NCBI GenBank assembly: GCA_002394465.1
Contig: DGTU01000189.1
Coordinates: 1 to 18,402, forward strand
Direction: 5' to 3'
Source of the DNA: Treponema sp. UBA4328
Lineage (GTDB): Bacteria; Spirochaetota; Spirochaetia; Treponematales; Treponemataceae
DNA length: 18,402 nt
Position numbers and translations under genes: made by a program. This document shows, in pieces, positions 5,706-13,227 of this stretch. Position 1 is the first letter of the stretch. Each line of letters begins with the position of its first letter. The notes beneath the pieces were generated by a model. It worked only from the letters and a program-made list of their open reading frames with translations, was not told the origin of the DNA and ran no database searches.

Positions 5706-7955
5706 TCAAGTGTGGGATTTCAGGAAATCAATGTAATCATTTTCGCGGAGAGGCTTTGAATAGAAATAGCCCTGGACTTTGTCGCATTTGATTGTCCTGA
5801 GAAAGTTGCGCTGTTCTTCAGTTTCGACGCCTTCAAAAACAGTTTCTTTTTTCATGTTTTTACCGAGGTTTACCAGCGTCTTGATGAAGTTTTCTGAGTT
5901 TTCATCAAGGTGTCCTTCCTTTGAATCTGATGCAAAAAGGAATGAACGGTCAAATTTGAGGATGTTGACCGGGATTGATGAAAGCATGTTGAGTGAACTT
6001 TCACCTGAGCCGAAGTCGTCCATTGCAACCTTGAAGCCTTCGTTCTGAAGCATGAGCGTAATTTCGCGGAGTATGTTTTTGTCCATGCATGAGCGTTCAA
6101 GAAGCTCAATTTCAATGAGGTGAGGCGGAATGTCGTATTTTTTTAGCAGGGTCGTAAAACTGTAGACAAAACTGTCAGGCTTGTTGTGGTTGCGGGCCAT
6201 ATTTACTGAGACCGGCACGACAGGTTTTCCTTCGTCAAGACACTTGCGTATAAAGGCGAAGACCTGCTCGTAAACATAAAAATCGAGCTTGATGACGAAA
6301 TTGTTGCGTTCAAAAATCGGTATGAATGTATTTGGCGGCATGAATCCGAGTTCAGGGCTCTGCCATCTTACAAGGGCTTCTGCACCGACAACCTTATCCG
6401 TATTAAGGTCAACTTTCGGCTGGTACATGACGAAGAATTCCCCGTTTACAAGGGCTTTTTCCATGTGGTTTTCAATCTTGTTGATCATTGACAAGTGATC
6501 CATCGTCTTTTCTTTGTAGAGCGCAAACTGCTGGAGTGAGTTGTCCTTGATTTCTGATTTGGCAAAATTTGCGTGGCTTATAAGTTTCTGAATTGTCGGA
6601 GCATCGGTATTCTTTTTCGGAAGATGGAAGACGATTCCGAATTTCGGTGAGAAGGGTATTTCAAGCTTTTTGATGACTTCGTTCATCTGTGCAACCTTCT
6701 GCTTGAAATATTTCATGGTTCTGTGAACCGAATTGATTTTTCCGAAATAATAAAAATTATCTGCATATCCGCGGCAGAACAGGCTGGTTCTCCGGGGTAT
6801 TGATTCGGCCAGAATCTTTGAAAATTCATAGAGGATTTTATTTGCCCTTTCTTCTCCGTAAGTTTTGTTTATGAACTTAAATCCCCTTATGTCACATTCA
6901 ATCATTATAAACTTGGATGAAGAAGATTTTTTGAGGAGACGGGAAGCCTTATGTTCAAAAAACGTGCGGGTGGGGAGATGTGTAATCGGATCTATGTGAG
7001 ATACAAGAAGCTGTTTTTTTTCGAGTACGGAATGAACCCAGAATTCAAGGAAGAGCGCTACCAGAAGTGCTGCAATTATCATAAACATAATCATGTTCTG
7101 ATACTGATTTCTGTCATTTATGTTTTCGTAGAATTCTTTTTCCGTGACGGTCATTGAGATTAACCAGGTTGTACTCGGGATGTTTTTTACGAACCGATAG
7201 ATTTTCTCGCCGTCTGCCGAATAGGTTTCCTTTACAACGTATCTTTTATCTGTCGTATTGAATATTTTCTCGTCGCATTTCCACGGCCTGTAGGTCCAGT
7301 TAACCCAGCGCCTGTCATAATGCGTTATAAAGCGGTTCTGGTTGTCAGCAATGACGAATTTTTTACCGCGCGTAATCTTTATGTTCATAAAGAAGTTCTG
7401 AAGATCCTCTATACGGCATGTTCCGAACAGCATGCCGGAGATATTATGGTTTGAATCGTATACAGGTCTTGCAAGAACAATACTCGGGGTTGAATCATAC
7501 TTGGATTCAATTATATTGCTTACATAAAAAGTTTTTTTACCGGATATAATCATCTGAAAATAATTGCGGTCATTGATGTCATAATATTTACCTGCAGAAT
7601 TCCAGGAGTTTCCGTTTTTATCTGCATAGACTACCATTGAAAACGGCGGACGGATATTTGCTGCTTCATCCTTGAGAAATTTACTGATTTCCTCCGGTGA
7701 AATGTCCTTGTAGGCGATTTTTGCATAGAAAAGGTCGAGGCGCGATTCAAGGTTGAGCAGGCCGCTTTCAATTGATGAAGCATAGTCTTCTGCAAGATCA
7801 TCGCATTTTTCTATGTAGTTTATTTCTTCGTTTGCATTGATTTTTTCAAAAAGGGTGTTCGTAAATACAATATTCAGGACAATTATTAATATAACGCTTG
7901 CTAAAAATGAGAAAAATCGTTCAATTCCTGCACTTACGTAAAACTTTTTTTTCAT
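5706..7955 (-). CDS. dCache sensor with degenerate GGDEF and EAL domain (probable c-di-GMP phosphodiesterase)
   Basis: 749 residues from the start used here. One membrane helix (about 12-34) and another (about 287-307) flank a periplasmic dCache sensor with the typical YYDINDRNYFQ and ARPVYD segments. Inside the cell, a GGDEF-fold domain (about 320-485) reads GYADNF where GGDEF should be, so it is probably not a cyclase. The EAL domain (about 495-745) looks active: GAEALVRW, VSVNMAR, IEIELLE, MDDFGSGESS, ILKFDRSF, EGVETEE and QGYFYSKP. It probably lowers c-di-GMP in response to a small ligand. Start: an upstream ATG at 7988 (11 residues longer) has no ribosome site; the ATG at 7955 has GGAG three bases away and an extended -10 between the two ATGs, so I prefer 7955 without certainty. 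It is divergent from lysA. Confidence 0.87.
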   Translation of the reverse strand: MKKKFYVSAGIERFFSFLASVILIIVLNIVFTNTLFEKINANEEINYIEKCDDLAEDYASSIESGLLNLESRLDLFYAKIAYKDISPEEISKFLKDEAANIRPPFSMVVYADKNGNSWNSAGKYYDINDRNYFQMIISGKKTFYVSNIIESKYDSTPSIVLARPVYDSNHNISGMLFGTCRIEDLQNFFMNIKITRGKKFVIADNQNRFITHYDRRWVNWTYRPWKCDEKIFNTTDKRYVVKETYSADGEKIYRFVKNIPSTTWLISMTVTEKEFYENINDRNQYQNMIMFMIIAALLVALFLEFWVHSVLEKKQLLVSHIDPITHLPTRTFFEHKASRLLKKSSSSKFIMIECDIRGFKFINKTYGEERANKILYEFSKILAESIPRRTSLFCRGYADNFYYFGKINSVHRTMKYFKQKVAQMNEVIKKLEIPFSPKFGIVFHLPKKNTDAPTIQKLISHANFAKSEIKDNSLQQFALYKEKTMDHLSMINKIENHMEKALVNGEFFVMYQPKVDLNTDKVVGAEALVRWQSPELGFMPPNTFIPIFERNNFVIKLDFYVYEQVFAFIRKCLDEGKPVVPVSVNMARNHNKPDSFVYSFTTLLKKYDIPPHLIEIELLERSCMDKNILREITLMLQNEGFKVAMDDFGSGESSLNMLSSIPVNILKFDRSFLFASDSKEGHLDENSENFIKTLVNLGKNMKKETVFEGVETEEQRNFLRTIKCDKVQGYFYSKPLRENDYIDFLKSHT

Positions 7956-7968
7956 AAACTCCGCTAAT

Positions 7969-7978
7969 ATTCTAACAC
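7969..7978 (-). promoter_or_regulatory. Possible extended -10 promoter for the dCache-EAL gene
   Basis: On the minus strand TGTTAGAAT (extended TGn plus TAGAAT at 7974-7969) lies 13 bases before the ATG at 7955. No good -35 is visible. A start near 7962 would leave a leader consisting of little more than the GGAG ribosome site. Confidence 0.3.
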
Positions 7979-7981
7979 ATA

Positions 7982-8010
7982 TTTTCATAATTAAAAGAAA
8001 AATGTAAAAT
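7982..8010 (+). promoter_or_regulatory. Predicted lysA promoter, leaderless type
   Basis: -35 TTTTCA at 7982-7987, 17-bp spacer, -10 TAAAAT at 8005-8010. The lysA ATG begins only eight bases after the -10 and no Shine-Dalgarno sequence is present, so the mRNA should start about two bases before the ATG. Confidence 0.45.
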
Positions 8011-8018
8011 GATTAATC

Positions 8019-9287
8019 ATGAAAACTTTTCCTTTAAATCACGAACAATTAACTGCGCTTACGGAGAAATTTCCGACTCCGTTTTATCTGTATGACGAAC
8101 AGGCAATCCGCGAAAATATGCGCCGCTTTACAAAGGCATTTTCTATTTTCCCGTCTTTCAGGGAATATTACGCCGTTAAGGCCTGTCCGAATCCGTATAT
8201 TCTGAAAGTTCTTGCAAGTGAAGGCTGCGGGGCTGACTGTTCAAGCCTTCCTGAACTCATGCTTTCTGACCTGAGCGGAATAAAGGGAAAGCATGTAATG
8301 TTTACGTCGAATGAAACTCCTGCATCTGAATATAAATATGCATACGAACACGGCAATATCATAAACCTCGATGACATTACCCACATTCCGTTCTTAAAAG
8401 ACGCTCTTGGCGGCAAACTTCCTGATACAATCTGTTTCCGCTATAATCCGGGTCCTGCAAAACACGGATGTAACTCAATCATCGGTAAGCCTGAAGAAGC
8501 AAAATACGGTTTGACCCGCGGGCAGATGATTGAAGCATATAAAATCTGTAAGGAAGAAGGCGTTCAGCATTTCGGCCTTCATACGATGGTTGCTTCAAAT
8601 GAACTTAATCCTGACTTTTTTACGGATACTGCAAAGCTCGTATTTGAGCTCGCCGCAGAAGTAAAGGAAAAGACCGGAGTACGGATTGAATTCGTAGATC
8701 TCGGCGGCGGTCTTGGTATTCCATACAAGCCTGATCAGAAGGCCGTTGACTACGATGTGGTTGCAAAGGGAATCCGCGCAGAATATGACAGGGTTATTGT
8801 TCCGGCAGGACTTGATCCTCTTGAAATCTGCTGGGAATGCGGCCGTCCGGTTACAGGTCCTTATGGCTGGCTCGTTGCAAAGGCAATCCACGAAAAGCAC
8901 ATTTACCGTGAATATATCGGACTTGATTCGTGCATGGCAGATCTGATGAGGCCGGGAATGTACGGTTCATATCATGAAGTTACTGTCAGCGGAAAGGAAA
9001 ATGCTCCTAAAGACCATGTTTACGATGTAGTAGGCTCTCTCTGCGAAAACTGCGATAAATTTGCCGTTCAGAGGGAACTGCCTGAAATAAAACGCGGTGA
9101 CCTTGTAATCATCCACGATGCAGGGGCACACGGAAGGGCAATGGGCTTTAACTATAACGGAAAGCTCCGCTGCGGTGAACTTCTCCTGCGTTCTGACGGA
9201 ACCGTAAAGGAAATCCGCCGCCGTGAAACGATTGATGACCTTTTTGCTACGCTTGACCTGTCAGGCGTAAAAAGTTTTGAGGTATGA
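8019..9287 (+). CDS. lysA: Diaminopimelate decarboxylase (LysA)
   Basis: PLP enzyme that decarboxylates meso-diaminopimelate to lysine, last step of the pathway that dapA and asd begin; 422 residues, a usual length. PLP lysine is Lys54 in YYAVKACPNP; the phosphate-binding glycines are GGG at 229-231; MRPGMYGSYH lies at 310-319. Several landmark motifs deviate: ECGR at 273-276 where EPGR is common, CENCD at 342-346 where CESGD is common, and GLHTMVASNE near 186-195 where many enzymes have HCHIGSQ. The catalytic Cys342, Glu343 and Asp346 are kept, so activity is likely but this is a divergent branch of fold-III decarboxylases. Its stop overlaps the next start by 4 nt (ATGA), so lysA and the aminotransferase are co-translated. 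A related carboxynorspermidine-type decarboxylase is the main alternative; context favours LysA. Confidence 0.87.
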   Translation: MKTFPLNHEQLTALTEKFPTPFYLYDEQAIRENMRRFTKAFSIFPSFREYYAVKACPNPYILKVLASEGCGADCSSLPELMLSDLSGIKGKHVMFTSNETPASEYKYAYEHGNIINLDDITHIPFLKDALGGKLPDTICFRYNPGPAKHGCNSIIGKPEEAKYGLTRGQMIEAYKICKEEGVQHFGLHTMVASNELNPDFFTDTAKLVFELAAEVKEKTGVRIEFVDLGGGLGIPYKPDQKAVDYDVVAKGIRAEYDRVIVPAGLDPLEICWECGRPVTGPYGWLVAKAIHEKHIYREYIGLDSCMADLMRPGMYGSYHEVTVSGKENAPKDHVYDVVGSLCENCDKFAVQRELPEIKRGDLVIIHDAGAHGRAMGFNYNGKLRCGELLLRSDGTVKEIRRRETIDDLFATLDLSGVKSFEV

Positions 9288-10462
9288 TAAAAATGATTTC
9301 TGACAGAATGAAGAACCTTCACCCGTATGTTCCGGGTGAACAGCCTAAAGACAGGGTTTATATAAAGCTCAATGCAAATGAAAATCCGTATCCTCCGTCA
9401 CCGCTGGTAACAAAGACGGTTAAAAAGGCGGCAAAGGAATACGGCTCAAAAATGGCACTTTATCCTGACCCTGATTCAAATGAACTCAAGGCTGCAGTTG
9501 CCCGCATGCTTAATGAAACCGGCGGAGTCCTTGCACGTGCAGAACTTTCAGGCGGAAGAAAAAACGGCAGCGGCTCCAGGGTTTCTCCGTCAGAAGGGGA
9601 CAGAATTCCTTTTACCGTTACTCCGGACATGATCTACTGCGGAAACGGAAGCGATGAAGTCTTAAGCTTTGTTTTCTATGCATTCTTCAGTTCAGACAGA
9701 CCGGTCGTTCTCCCTGAACATACCTATTCATTCTATCCGGTTTATGCAGGATTCTATAATATTCCGATGAATAAAATTCCGCTGAATTCAGACTGGACGA
9801 TCAACACTGATAAAATGCTCTCTGAGGCACATAAAACTGATTCCGGAATAATTTTTGCAAACCCGAATGCTCCTACAGGCCTTTCCATATCACGTGAAGA
9901 AGTAAGGAAAATGCTTGAAAATGCTCCGGCAGACAAGGTATTCGTCGTTGATGAAGCTTATGTTGATTTCGGCGGTGAAAGCTGTATTCCGCTCCTTAAG
10001 GATTTTAAGAATCTCCTGATAGTACGGACTTTCTCAAAGTCCCTGTGTGGTGCCGGAATGAGGCTTGGTTATGCGGTAGCTTCTCCTGAACTTATCGGTC
10101 ATATTACTACTGTAAAAAATTCGCTCAATCACTTTCCTGTAGACTTTATTTCGCAGCAGGCAGGAATCGCTTCATGCGCAGATGCCGGTTATTATGCAGA
10201 ATGTGCAAGAAGCGTAGCCTTTGAAAGGGACGAATTCATAGATTTCCTCCGTGAAAAAGGCTGGTACGTTACTGACAGTTCGACTAACTTTGTTTTCTGC
10301 AGAAAAGACGGCGTAAACGGTGAAGCAGCCTACAGAAAAATAAAGGAACAGGGGATCCTCGTACGTCATTTTGCAACTCCGGGGATTGAAGAATATCTGA
10401 GGATTACCATCGGAACTCATGAGCAGATGCGTTCACTCAGAAACGCAATGAAAGACTTATAG
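9284..10462 (+). CDS. hisC: Histidinol-phosphate-type aminotransferase (HisC family) with an insertion
   Basis: Class I/II PLP aminotransferase, 392 residues against about 350-360 for typical HisC. HisC landmarks: the N-terminal LHPYVPGEQP segment, LNANENPYPPS near 29-39, GNGSDE at 120-125, NPNAPTG at 193-199, DEAYVDF at 223-229 and the PLP lysine Lys252 in TFSKSLCGAGMRLGYA. The extra length is mostly a Gly/Ser/Arg-rich stretch at about residues 80-110, just before the conserved GNGSDE strand, probably a surface loop. The first ATG overlaps the lysA stop, but its GAGG (9279-9282) is only one base away; the ATG at 9293 is ten bases away and is a plausible alternative. HisC acts in histidine synthesis, yet here it is coupled to lysA, with no other his gene in view, so its real substrate may be another amino acid. 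Confidence 0.85.
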   Translation: MIKMISDRMKNLHPYVPGEQPKDRVYIKLNANENPYPPSPLVTKTVKKAAKEYGSKMALYPDPDSNELKAAVARMLNETGGVLARAELSGGRKNGSGSRVSPSEGDRIPFTVTPDMIYCGNGSDEVLSFVFYAFFSSDRPVVLPEHTYSFYPVYAGFYNIPMNKIPLNSDWTINTDKMLSEAHKTDSGIIFANPNAPTGLSISREEVRKMLENAPADKVFVVDEAYVDFGGESCIPLLKDFKNLLIVRTFSKSLCGAGMRLGYAVASPELIGHITTVKNSLNHFPVDFISQQAGIASCADAGYYAECARSVAFERDEFIDFLREKGWYVTDSSTNFVFCRKDGVNGEAAYRKIKEQGILVRHFATPGIEEYLRITIGTHEQMRSLRNAMKDL

Positions 10463-10486
10463 AAAACTTATTTACCGGGGGATTGT

Positions 10487-11182
10487 ATGAAATTTTTAGT
10501 TTTGTCTGACATTCACGGAGATCTTGATAATCTCGACAGGCTTGATTCTCGTTTTAAAGAGGCTGACATTGTACTCTTTGGAGGCGATTTCGCAAAATTT
10601 GAGCATGAAGAAACCGGAAAGCCTGTCCTTGAAAAGCTCGTTTCAAAGCACGAAAATATTTTCTCGGTAATCGGTAACTGCGATAATCCGGATTTTCTTT
10701 CTGAAGTTGAAGCTGCAGATATCAGCGCCGAAGGAACCCTCGCATTCTGTGACGGAATTGCCGTATGCGGTTCAGGCGGCGGAACGAAGTTTACGGGAAC
10801 GACTCCTTTTGAGCGTGATGAAGATGAAATACTTGCTGATTACAATGTCGTAGATAATTCTTCGGATGAATGCGCAGATGAAGAGGGCCGCTGGTCAAAT
10901 CTTGTACTCATAATGCATAATCCTCCTAAAGATACGGCCTGTGATGCTCTCCCGAACGGAATTCATGTCGGAAGTGAAAAGCTCCGTGCCTATATTGAAA
11001 AACGTACACCCTTCCTCGTCGTTACCGGACACATTCATGAAAGTGCCGGAGTTGAGAAGCTTGAGAATACGACTGTAATTAATCCGGGCTCACTTGCAGA
11101 AGGTAAATACGGCTGGGTTGAAGCAGAAAAAGATTCTGAGGGAAGGTGGAACGTTACAAAGGCTGAACTGCTTGAACTGTAA
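10487..11182 (+). CDS. Metallophosphoesterase, YfcE/MJ0936-like
   Basis: Cytosolic two-metal phosphodiesterase-fold protein of 231 residues. All five metal-site blocks are present: DIHGD at 8-12, GGDFA at 32-36, GNCDN at 63-67, MHNPP at 143-147 and GHIHE at 181-185, followed by the family-typical INPGSLAEG. An acidic stretch around 109-134 is specific to this protein. Natural substrates of this family are mostly unknown (phosphodiesters, nucleotides or phosphoproteins). It follows the aminotransferase by 24 bases with a GGGGGA ribosome site, so it is probably the last gene of the lysA unit, although no biochemical link to lysine is evident. Confidence 0.85.
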   Translation: MKFLVLSDIHGDLDNLDRLDSRFKEADIVLFGGDFAKFEHEETGKPVLEKLVSKHENIFSVIGNCDNPDFLSEVEAADISAEGTLAFCDGIAVCGSGGGTKFTGTTPFERDEDEILADYNVVDNSSDECADEEGRWSNLVLIMHNPPKDTACDALPNGIHVGSEKLRAYIEKRTPFLVVTGHIHESAGVEKLENTTVINPGSLAEGKYGWVEAEKDSEGRWNVTKAELLEL

Positions 11183-11210
11183 AGCGTGAACTGTTTTTTA
11201 CAGACACGTT
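11183..11210. terminator. Imperfect hairpin between convergent genes, possible weak terminator
   Basis: CGTG at 11185-11188 pairs with CACG at 11205-11208 and CTGT at 11191-11194 pairs with ACAG at 11200-11203, with a T-rich loop and a small internal bulge. It lies between the metallophosphoesterase stop and the convergent gene ending at 11229. No T-tract follows the stem on either strand, so terminator activity is a guess. Confidence 0.25.
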
Positions 11211-11228
11211 CCTACAATGAGTTTAAAA

Positions 11229-12188
11229 TTATCTGACGGTCCTGCAGATTCTGAATCCCATGTAGCTGTAGCATTCGTTCGGGTCGTAGCTGTAACGGTC
11301 TCCTGCTGCTGCAAAAGGAGTATATGGACTCCAGCTTCCTCCGCGGCTTACGCGGTGGCTTCCGTATTCTGCTCCGACGGCCCTGCAGCCTGGATCGATG
11401 TCTATGTAGCGTCCCATCCAGTCCCAGGTAAACTCAAGTACGTTTCCGCTCATGTCAAAAAGACCTGAACCGTTTGCATTTCCGCTTCCAGGGGCAGGGG
11501 GATTTGTTATGTCAAAAGGTGTTCCAGCCGTTCCGACTACATGAGTCCTGTCGGCATTTGCATCCGTCCAGGCAAGTTCTGTTTCCGGAACTGAATAGTC
11601 TTCGCGGCCTGCAGCATCTACCTGACCGCTGTAAAGGATTCCTGACTGAAAGCCGGCATCCGTTTTACGTGCTGCATATTCCCATTCTGCTTCTGTCGGG
11701 AGCCTGTATCCGTCTGCATTGAAATTACATTTTGCAAGGTCACATTTTGCAGTATCCGTAGCATCGCGCAGAATTTCGCCGTTGTAAGTGTAGCAGGGAG
11801 TCTTGCCTTCCTGTTCGCTGAGCGCATTGCACCATATTACTGCATCATACCAGGTCAGCATCGTAACCGGCTGCCAGCGGGTCGAATCATCCGGCTCTGA
11901 ATTGCATTTTCCGCGTGAGCCCGGCTGACCGTAATTCATGAAAATATAGCCTTCTGATTCTGCCTTTTTTCTTGTCTTGTACCAGAGTTCGTATGTCGTC
12001 TCACAGCGGTTGATTTCAAAGGGAGTAATCCAGCGTTTTGCAGTGTATGACTGGTTTCCGTCTCCGATAACAAATGTGTCATACATGGCGTCATTTACGG
12101 GACCGAGCCGCTTCATCGAGAGACTCTCGAATCCTGATAAATTGAGCGTACAGAGGACAGTTAATGCTGCAAAGATACTTTTTTTCAT
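11229..12188 (-). CDS. Secreted FGE/SUMF1-fold protein
   Basis: 319 residues with a Sec signal peptide (MKKSIFAALTVLCTLNLSGF). The rest is a formylglycine-generating-enzyme (SUMF1/EgtB/PvdO) fold: PVTMLTWYDAVIWCNALSE at 107-125, YRLPTEAEWEYAAR at 161-174, GLFDMSGNVLEFTWDW at 242-257, RGGSW at 282-286 and the closing MGFRICR. The paired active-site cysteines of true FGE, expected after RGGSW in the AAGDRYSYDP region, are absent, so sulfatase activation is unlikely. The exported part carries nine cysteines, so disulfides are possible. Start: the ATG at 12188 has GGAG six bases upstream and starts the signal peptide; a longer reading up to 12269 would run into the corA coding frame and is rejected. 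It overlaps the corA stop by 4 nt (ATGA). Function unknown; treponemes often carry several such proteins. Confidence 0.82.
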   Translation of the reverse strand: MKKSIFAALTVLCTLNLSGFESLSMKRLGPVNDAMYDTFVIGDGNQSYTAKRWITPFEINRCETTYELWYKTRKKAESEGYIFMNYGQPGSRGKCNSEPDDSTRWQPVTMLTWYDAVIWCNALSEQEGKTPCYTYNGEILRDATDTAKCDLAKCNFNADGYRLPTEAEWEYAARKTDAGFQSGILYSGQVDAAGREDYSVPETELAWTDANADRTHVVGTAGTPFDITNPPAPGSGNANGSGLFDMSGNVLEFTWDWMGRYIDIDPGCRAVGAEYGSHRVSRGGSWSPYTPFAAAGDRYSYDPNECYSYMGFRICRTVR

Positions 12189-13189
12189 TTTTTTCTCCGC
12201 TTGAGTATATGCCTTCTCCTGTAGTCCCAGCTCATAAGGAACAGGGAAATGAATGCAGATACGGCACATACTGCAGAAATTACTATGAAGCCGAGCCAGT
12301 CATTCCTTTCGCCTCCGAAAGGAAGCCTGATGTTCATGCCGTAGAAACTCGTTATTGCCGATATTACCATTAAAACAATCGAAGCAACGGTAAGTTTCTT
12401 CATGCTGGCGTTCATGTTGTTTGAAATAACGTTTGCAAAGGCATCCATCGTTCCGGCCGTAATTGCCGAATAGTTGTCGGCCATTTCCATAGCCTGGCGG
12501 TTATCGATTTCAACGTCATCAAGCCAGTCATTGTCTTCTGCATCGAGGCGGAGGATTTTAGTACGCCTGATTTTTTCCAGAAGAAGCTGGTTGCTCTTGA
12601 GGGATGTAGTAAAAAACTGAAGTGATTTTTCGATATTGAGAAGGCTGATCAGTTCGGAGTTTGCCATTGAATCGGTAAATTCTGTCTGAATCGAGTTTGT
12701 CCTGCGGTTGATTTCCTTGAGGTAACGCAGGAACATTGTATCTGCGCGGCTTAAAATGCGCGTGATGAATGCAGGAAAATCCGAAAGCATGAGGCCCTTT
12801 ATCCTGTTTTCGCTCAGGTCCTTTAAGACTTCGCAGTTTGTCCAGCATATAGTTATGATTATTTTCTTGAAAATAATTGCGCCTACAGGAGCCGTATGAT
12901 AGCGTACTTCAGCATTCGGTGAAAAAACCGGAAGGCGGATAATGGCAGCAATATAGTCATCCCAGTCTTCGATTCGTGAAAGTTCATCCGGGTCTATAAA
13001 GTCGAGCAGAAGCTCGTGGTCAATGTTATATTCTTTCTCCAGGAGATCAATGTCTGCGCTTGAAACGTTGCGTGCATCGATCCAGAGGTTTTTTGATGAG
13101 TCGAGCTTTGATTTATCCCTTTTTACAAGAAGACCGTCTTCCTGCTGCCAGTAGTTAATCATGTCATCTATTATAACATCTTTCATCAT
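12185..13189 (-). CDS. corA: CorA-family Mg2+/divalent cation transporter
   Basis: Inner-membrane channel of 334 residues. A long cytosolic N-terminal domain of mixed alpha/beta and then long helices (about 1-265) ends in two C-terminal membrane helices (about 266-283 and 298-319). The defining selectivity motif is present as FYGMN at 282-286 right after helix one, and a basic tail (RRRHILKRRKK) closes the protein, as usual for the family. Relatives carry Mg2+, Co2+ or Zn2+; which one here cannot be told. Two ATGs lie in tandem at 13189 and 13186 with no ribosome site, and a -10-like box ends eight bases upstream, pointing to a leaderless mRNA. Its stop overlaps the FGE-like gene start, so both proteins come from one message. 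Confidence 0.88.
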   Translation of the reverse strand: MMKDVIIDDMINYWQQEDGLLVKRDKSKLDSSKNLWIDARNVSSADIDLLEKEYNIDHELLLDFIDPDELSRIEDWDDYIAAIIRLPVFSPNAEVRYHTAPVGAIIFKKIIITICWTNCEVLKDLSENRIKGLMLSDFPAFITRILSRADTMFLRYLKEINRRTNSIQTEFTDSMANSELISLLNIEKSLQFFTTSLKSNQLLLEKIRRTKILRLDAEDNDWLDDVEIDNRQAMEMADNYSAITAGTMDAFANVISNNMNASMKKLTVASIVLMVISAITSFYGMNIRLPFGGERNDWLGFIVISAVCAVSAFISLFLMSWDYRRRHILKRRKK

Positions 13190-13190
13190 C

Positions 13191-13219
13191 TTTGCACATA
13201 ATAAGATACATGATATAAT
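13191..13219 (+). promoter_or_regulatory. Predicted promoter of the ABC permease gene, leaderless type
   Basis: -35 TTTGCA at 13191-13196, 17-bp spacer, consensus -10 TATAAT at 13214-13219. The ATG at 13228 begins eight bases after the -10, with no Shine-Dalgarno sequence. Confidence 0.55.
13198..13203 (-). promoter_or_regulatory. Possible corA -10 box, leaderless type
   Basis: On the minus strand TATTAT (13203-13198) ends eight bases before the corA ATG at 13189. The -35 region is poor. The box lies inside the spacer of the divergent permease promoter, so the two polymerases would compete. Confidence 0.35.
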
Positions 13220-13227
13220 CAGATATT

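Noticed and set aside
12189..12269. 27-residue N-terminal extension of the FGE-like protein
   Set aside because: It lies within corA coding sequence, has no ribosome site, and would hide a clear signal peptide that starts at 12188 behind a GGAG.
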